From positions 1-40,627 of the forward strand of contig JAQWMF010000054.1 of assembly GCA_029246925.1 (NCBI GenBank): a stretch of DNA of 40,627 nt, read 5' to 3'. A model generated the notes under the pieces. It saw only the letters and a list, made by a program, of their open reading frames with translations, was not told the origin of the DNA and made no database searches. Below, one piece after another: positions 36,789 to 40,627 of the stretch. The position numbers were made by a program, and so were the translations under genes. The first letter of the stretch is position 1, and the number at the start of each line of letters is the position of its first letter. This DNA comes from Porticoccaceae bacterium (lineage in GTDB: Bacteria; Pseudomonadota; Gammaproteobacteria; Pseudomonadales; Porticoccaceae).

Positions 36789-37741
36789 TTTAGCTTATTG
36801 AGGATATTTTTTAGATCATTTGATAATGGCGCATCAACAGAAATTCTTTCATCCGAAATTGGATGCATAAATTCCAGTGAATTAGCATGTAAAAATAGGC
36901 GTTTTAAACCTTGTCCACGCATATTTTGATTGAATATAGAATCACCATATTTAGGGTCTCCAGCAATTGCCTGCCCTGAAAATTGACAGTGAACGCGTAT
37001 TTGATGGGTTCGACCCGTTTCAAGGCGTATATCAAGCAATGTTGCCTGATCAAATGTCTCAGCAATCTTAAAGTGAGTTACGGAGGCCTTACCCTCAGCA
37101 TCAACTCTCACCATACGCTCACCCGAAGACAAGGTATTCTTCTTTAACGGTGCATTGATTGTTGACTTACCCTTAGGCCAACGCCCCATCACTAAGGCCT
37201 GATAGGTCTTTTTAATCTGTTTTTTTTGCATTTGCTGCTGCAAATGGACTAAAACTGCCCTGCTCTTAGCCAGCATTAAGCAACCAGAAGTTTCACGATC
37301 AAGACGATGAACAAGCTCTAAAAATCGACTTTCAGGTCGATCAGCACGAAGGCCTTCAATTACTCCAAAAGACACACCACTGCCACCATGAACAGCTATA
37401 CCGCTAGGCTTATCAATTACAATTATTCCATCATCCTCAAATACAATGCTGTCATTGAGACGTTTGCGCATTTGACTGCCGGGCATCTCAGAGGACTGTG
37501 GTTGAGCGGTACGAATAGGTGCTACACGAATAATATCGCCAGCCTTTAATCGAGTATCTGCTTTTACTCGACCCTTATTAACACGCACCTCACCTTTTCG
37601 CAAAAGGCGATATATACGAGATTTTGGCACGCCTTTTAGCAACCTAATAAGAAAATTATCAAGCCTCTGCCCATCATACTCAGCATCAACAGTATGAAAG
37701 GTAACGGCACCAAAGGGATTGTTTTTTTCGATATCTGACAA
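36785..37741 (-). CDS. rluC: 23S rRNA pseudouridine synthase RluC
   Basis: Makes pseudouridines at positions 955, 2504 and 2580 of 23S rRNA in E. coli. The 318-aa protein has an N-terminal S4 RNA-binding domain (about 20-75, with GQRLDNFLIRLL and KSRIYRLLRKGEVRVN). The RluA-type catalytic domain follows, with D148 in LVHRLDRETSG and GRTHQIRVHCQF, ending in a typical tail. A TTG start at 37741 is needed because no ATG lies before the S4 domain. No clear ribosome-binding site is seen. It is divergent from rne, as in E. coli and Pseudomonas. Confidence 0.93.
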   Translation of the reverse strand: MSDIEKNNPFGAVTFHTVDAEYDGQRLDNFLIRLLKGVPKSRIYRLLRKGEVRVNKGRVKADTRLKAGDIIRVAPIRTAQPQSSEMPGSQMRKRLNDSIVFEDDGIIVIDKPSGIAVHGGSGVSFGVIEGLRADRPESRFLELVHRLDRETSGCLMLAKSRAVLVHLQQQMQKKQIKKTYQALVMGRWPKGKSTINAPLKKNTLSSGERMVRVDAEGKASVTHFKIAETFDQATLLDIRLETGRTHQIRVHCQFSGQAIAGDPKYGDSIFNQNMRGQGLKRLFLHANSLEFMHPISDERISVDAPLSNDLKNILNKLK

Positions 37742-38534
37742 GATTTTAAATACACTTGAGGAATTAAATTCAATTATACCCTATCTATTTTTTATATTTC
37801 ATAGAAACTACCTAAATTGACAGCCTATAATCAGGCTAATAATTAGTCTAAAAATTCTATTTTGCAGATCAGTCTTCTAACAATAACTCACACACTAACT
37901 AAAAATAGGCTCAAACCATTCGAATTAATAGGGTAATTCAACTAATAAACAGCCTAATCAAACATATAAATTGTAGAAACAGCCTATCATTGCTACAATG
38001 CAGGCGATTTCGAGTTAATTGAAGTGCAAATAAACAGCACAGAACCGAAAGATTTATTATTCTATTTAAGAAAGAATTTGTAGTTGCTTGCCATACATAC
38101 AGCGGCAGGCAATAAAAAGATAAGCTGAGAAAGCTCAGTCGGATTACAACAAGATTAGATAAAAAGCTTGTGATCATAATGCCCCGAACAAAGATGAGCA
38201 TTATGCCTATAAATGGCAGTATCACAGCATGAGAACTGTGTTATTGATAGTTTCAGTCTCCAATTGAGACCCAGTAAACTCAATAACTCATCTGGGTTGG
38301 CTAAACGCCTCCCCGATAAATGGTTACATCTGCTTAAGATGACCTATGTAGCGTTTTAAACCGCTATTCAAAGGATTATTGGCCCGCCTAACGGCCCCGA
38401 AAACCCTTACGGTTTGCAGATGGATCACTGCCCTAAAGCACTATGCCGCTAGATATCGGTACAGGCTTTATCTCTCTATCTCCTCTTGCCACTCTACTGC
38501 AGCTCGATCACTTTAATTATTTAAGGTGTTATAT
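37742..38534 (+). promoter_or_regulatory. Long rne leader and rluC-rne intergenic region
   Basis: A 793-base gap with no credible gene. Open frames inside it (such as 37938-38225 minus) have no family look. A long untranslated rne leader is known in E. coli, where RNase E binds it to limit its own synthesis. Here the right part (about 38280-38520) is richer in G+C and holds pairs such as GGCC/GGCC at about 38381-38396 and AAACC/GGTTT just beyond. The left part is A+T-rich with repeated CAGCCTA motifs at 37821, 37949 and 37979. Confidence 0.55.
37971..37999 (+). promoter_or_regulatory. rne: Candidate rne promoter
   Basis: TTGTAG (37971-37976, three of six) and TACAAT (37994-37999, five of six) are 17 bases apart. 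Transcription would start near 38006, giving a leader of about 530 bases before the rne ATG at 38535. The long leader fits known rne genes. The promoter itself is not proven. Confidence 0.4.
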
Positions 38535-40627
38535 ATGAAACGTATGTTAATCAACGCATCCCATACAGAGGAGATGCGAGTTGCAATGGTCGATGGACAG
38601 AGACTTTACGATCTAGATATCGAAAACAGAACCAGAGAACAAAAAAAATCCAATATTTACAAAGGTAAGATCACCAGAGTTGAGCCTAGCCTTGAAGCGG
38701 CATTTGTTGACTTCGGCGCAGAAAGACACGGATTTCTACCACTTAAAGAAATTTCCCGCGAATATTTCAGTAAAAAATCCACAGAAAATGGCCGCGTTCG
38801 TATTGTAGACGCGATAAAAGAAGGCCAAGAAGTTCTGGTCCAGGTTGAAAAAGAAGAGCGCGGCCAAAAAGGCGCGGCCCTAACAACCTTTATTAGTCTT
38901 GCCGGTCGATATTTAGTATTGATGCCAAACAATCCGCGAGCTGGTGGTATCTCACGAAGAATTGAAGGCGAGGATCGTGCCGAACTACGCGAAGCTATGC
39001 GCGCACTTCAAATACCAGATGGCATGGGCGCTATTGTCCGTACCGCCGGCATAGGTCGTGCAGCTGAAGAATTGCAGTGGGATTTGGACTACCTCCTACA
39101 GCTTTGGGGTACGATTACTGAAGAAGCAAAAGATAGCAAAGCACCACATTTCTTGTTTCAAGAAAGCAATGTAATTGTTAGAGCAATTCGTGATTATCTG
39201 CGTCAGGATGTCGGCGAAGTTATTATTGATAACGAAGAAGCCTATGCTTTAGCCGCTGCGTTTATTGGCACAGTGATGCCTGATTTTAAAAGCAAGATTA
39301 AATATTACCAGGATGAAATTCCGCTATTTAATCGCTATCAAATTGAAAACCAAATTCAAACTGCTTTCCAGCGTGAAGTTGCACTACCCTCTGGCGGCTC
39401 AATTGTTATTGATATAACCGAAGCAATGGTATCTATTGATATCAACTCATCACGAGCCACTAAAGGCGGTGATATCGAAGAAACAGCTTATACCATTAAC
39501 CTTGAAGCAGCTGAAGAGATTGCTCGTCAATTGCGTCTACGTGATGTCGGCGGTCTTATTGTTATCGACTTTATTGATATGCTGAATAATCGCCATCAGA
39601 AATCAGTAGAAAACAAGATGCGTGAAGCGCTAGAAATTGATCGCGCAAGAGTCCAAGTTGGGCGCATCTCTCGCTTTGGCCTAATGGAGATGTCTCGACA
39701 AAGACTGCGACCATCTCTTGAAGAAACCATGTCGAAAATCTGCCCAAGATGTCAGGGTCAGGGCACTATTCGTGGCACTAGATCTCTTGCGCTATCCATT
39801 CTTCGATTAGTTGAAGAAGAAGCTCAAAAAGAATATAGCCGTGAAATTAGAGCCATTGTTCCTGTTTCTGTTGCAACTTTCTTACTTAACGAGAAACGTA
39901 GTGAGATTACTGCTATTGAGTCTAGAAATCGCATTAAAATCACCGTTCTTCCAAATTCTGAAATGCAGACACCTAATTTTGAAGTAGTTAGAATTCGAGC
40001 ACAGGATGAAGATGACTCCGATTTTAGCTATAAAATGGCTGGAGAACTAAGCAAGCCCGATCTATCCGTCGAAGCGGATAGTAATCAGTCAGCGCAAAAT
40101 ATTCCTACACCTGCGGTTAAGACCATTGTTCCCAACACTCCTGCCCCTCAGATTGAGGTGAAAAAGAAATCTCCGAGCCTTGTTCAGCGTCTTTGGAACA
40201 GTATGTTTGGTGAGCCTGAAGAAAAAGAGCAGCCCAGAAAACAGAACAGTCGCAACAAAAACCAGCGTGGATCACAGCAAAGACGTGGCAAGCAAACCAA
40301 CCAGCGCGGTCGTAATAATGACAATAGATCACGTCGAGGTGAGAAACCCACACAGGAAAAATCAGATAACAGTCCAAAGCGTGATTCAAAAAATGATCAA
40401 CGTCAAAATGACAATCGATCGAAAAACCGCAATCAGCGCAACCAGCGCAATAATCAGGTTAAAAATGACAGTAATAACACGGCTGAAACTAAAGCAGTAA
40501 CTGACAACAGTCAAAAGGATGATTCTGCTATTAAGCGTCGCCCAGACGAACGCAAGCGCGGCCCGCGTAGACGTCGTCGTAGACAAGATGTTCCACAGGA
40601 GATGCTAGAAAACACTGTAGATACGCC
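38535..40627 (+). CDS. rne: Ribonuclease E, 5' part (3' end outside window)
   Basis: The main endoribonuclease of mRNA decay and rRNA/tRNA processing, scaffold of the degradosome at the inner membrane. It is open from ATG 38535 to the window edge, 697 codons seen of about 900-1050. It begins [17 protein letters not shown]. The S1 domain follows (about 35-125, with [18 protein letters not shown]), then the 5'-sensor/RNase H region, the DNase I-like catalytic domain with D302 in SIDINSS and D345 in VIDFIDM, and the zinc-link C403/C406 in CPRCQGQG. After about residue 520 it becomes a disordered tail rich in Arg, Asn and Gln, the RNA-binding region. Length and tail favour RNase E over the shorter RNase G. 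No strong ribosome-binding site is visible. Confidence 0.96.
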   Translation, partial: MKRMLINASHTEEMRVAMVDGQRLYDLDIENRTREQKKSNIYKGKITRVEPSLEAAFVDFGAERHGFLPLKEISREYFSKKSTENGRVRIVDAIKEGQEVLVQVEKEERGQKGAALTTFISLAGRYLVLMPNNPRAGGISRRIEGEDRAELREAMRALQIPDGMGAIVRTAGIGRAAEELQWDLDYLLQLWGTITEEAKDSKAPHFLFQESNVIVRAIRDYLRQDVGEVIIDNEEAYALAAAFIGTVMPDFKSKIKYYQDEIPLFNRYQIENQIQTAFQREVALPSGGSIVIDITEAMVSIDINSSRATKGGDIEETAYTINLEAAEEIARQLRLRDVGGLIVIDFIDMLNNRHQKSVENKMREALEIDRARVQVGRISRFGLMEMSRQRLRPSLEETMSKICPRCQGQGTIRGTRSLALSILRLVEEEAQKEYSREIRAIVPVSVATFLLNEKRSEITAIESRNRIKITVLPNSEMQTPNFEVVRIRAQDEDDSDFSYKMAGELSKPDLSVEADSNQSAQNIPTPAVKTIVPNTPAPQIEVKKKSPSLVQRLWNSMFGEPEEKEQPRKQNSRNKNQRGSQQRRGKQTNQRGRNNDNRSRRGEKPTQEKSDNSPKRDSKNDQRQNDNRSKNRNQRNQRNNQVKNDSNNTAETKAVTDNSQKDDSAIKRRPDERKRGPRRRRRRQDVPQEMLENTVDT

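Noticed and set aside
37000-37020. GGTTCGA-like sequence suggesting a tRNA T-loop
   Set aside because: Lies within the RluC coding sequence, with no cloverleaf around it. No tRNA was found anywhere in the window.
37938-38225. 95-codon minus-strand hydrophobic frame in the rne leader
   Set aside because: Leu/Phe/Cys-rich as expected of A+T-rich noncoding DNA, no ribosome-binding site, and unlike any protein I know.
38657-38932. 91-codon minus-strand frame inside rne
   Set aside because: Antisense to the S1-domain coding part of RNase E, which is unmistakable on the plus strand.
40117-40586. Several frames on both strands over the end of rne (40117-40389, 40180-40500, 40386-40586)
   Set aside because: All are shadows of the Arg/Asn/Gln-rich disordered tail of RNase E.

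Overview
This window reads as the chromosome of a gammaproteobacterium, probably a marine, A+T-leaning member of the Cellvibrionales / SAR92-like group. That placement is inferred from protein style and gene order, not from a search. It is almost wholly coding, with about 43 protein genes. I see no rRNA, tRNA or CRISPR array. From my memory of Pseudomonas aeruginosa, much of the right part follows a conserved order: etfAB / ETF-QO, DUF1285, TetR, tatD, holB, tmk, mltG, pabC, acpP, fabG, fabD, plsX, rpmF, yceD, maf, gph, rluC, rne.

Layout. 1-3483: the 3' part of serS, then cysG and gor, tightly overlapped. 3526-8504: an accessory-looking block. It holds a TetR regulator, then a three-gene set (VTC-domain polyphosphate-polymerase-like protein, DUF4956 membrane protein, OprP/OprO-like porin), then an orphan tyrosine recombinase on the opposite strand. 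8826-11749: prc and xthA. 11776-15335: etfA-etfB divergent from ETF-ubiquinone oxidoreductase. 15343-20135: DUF1285, TetR and thrH, then cysH, cysB and a TauE/SafE exporter, which form a sulfur-assimilation block. 20138-25921: a 5'-nucleotidase, an alanine/glycine:Na+ symporter, a lone yajC, bcp, mdh, an all-alpha dUTPase and a metallo-beta-lactamase-fold hydrolase. 25934-34247: a long minus-strand run from yceD to tatD carrying lipid, cell-wall and replication genes. 34363-37741: maf, a broken lipoprotein gene, gph and rluC. 37742-40627: a long leader and the 5' two thirds of rne.

How the genes work together. cysG makes siroheme, the cofactor of sulfite reductase. cysH makes sulfite, cysB is the regulator, and the TauE/SafE protein may move sulfite or a related sulfur compound. 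etfA/B pass electrons from acyl-CoA and other dehydrogenases to ETF-QO and on to quinone. plsX, fabD, fabG and acpP form the fatty-acid and phospholipid entry module, but fabF is absent from its usual place. The VTC/DUF4956/porin set may link phosphate entry across the outer membrane to polyphosphate synthesis at the inner membrane.

Points most worth a second look: the VTC-DUF4956-porin cassette with its TetR gene and a TTCGAA-based inverted repeat; the lipoprotein gene at 34962-35868, broken by an in-frame TAA and apparently by a one-base slip in an A6 tract; the missing fabF, pilZ and sppA relative to the usual order; and the long rne leader.
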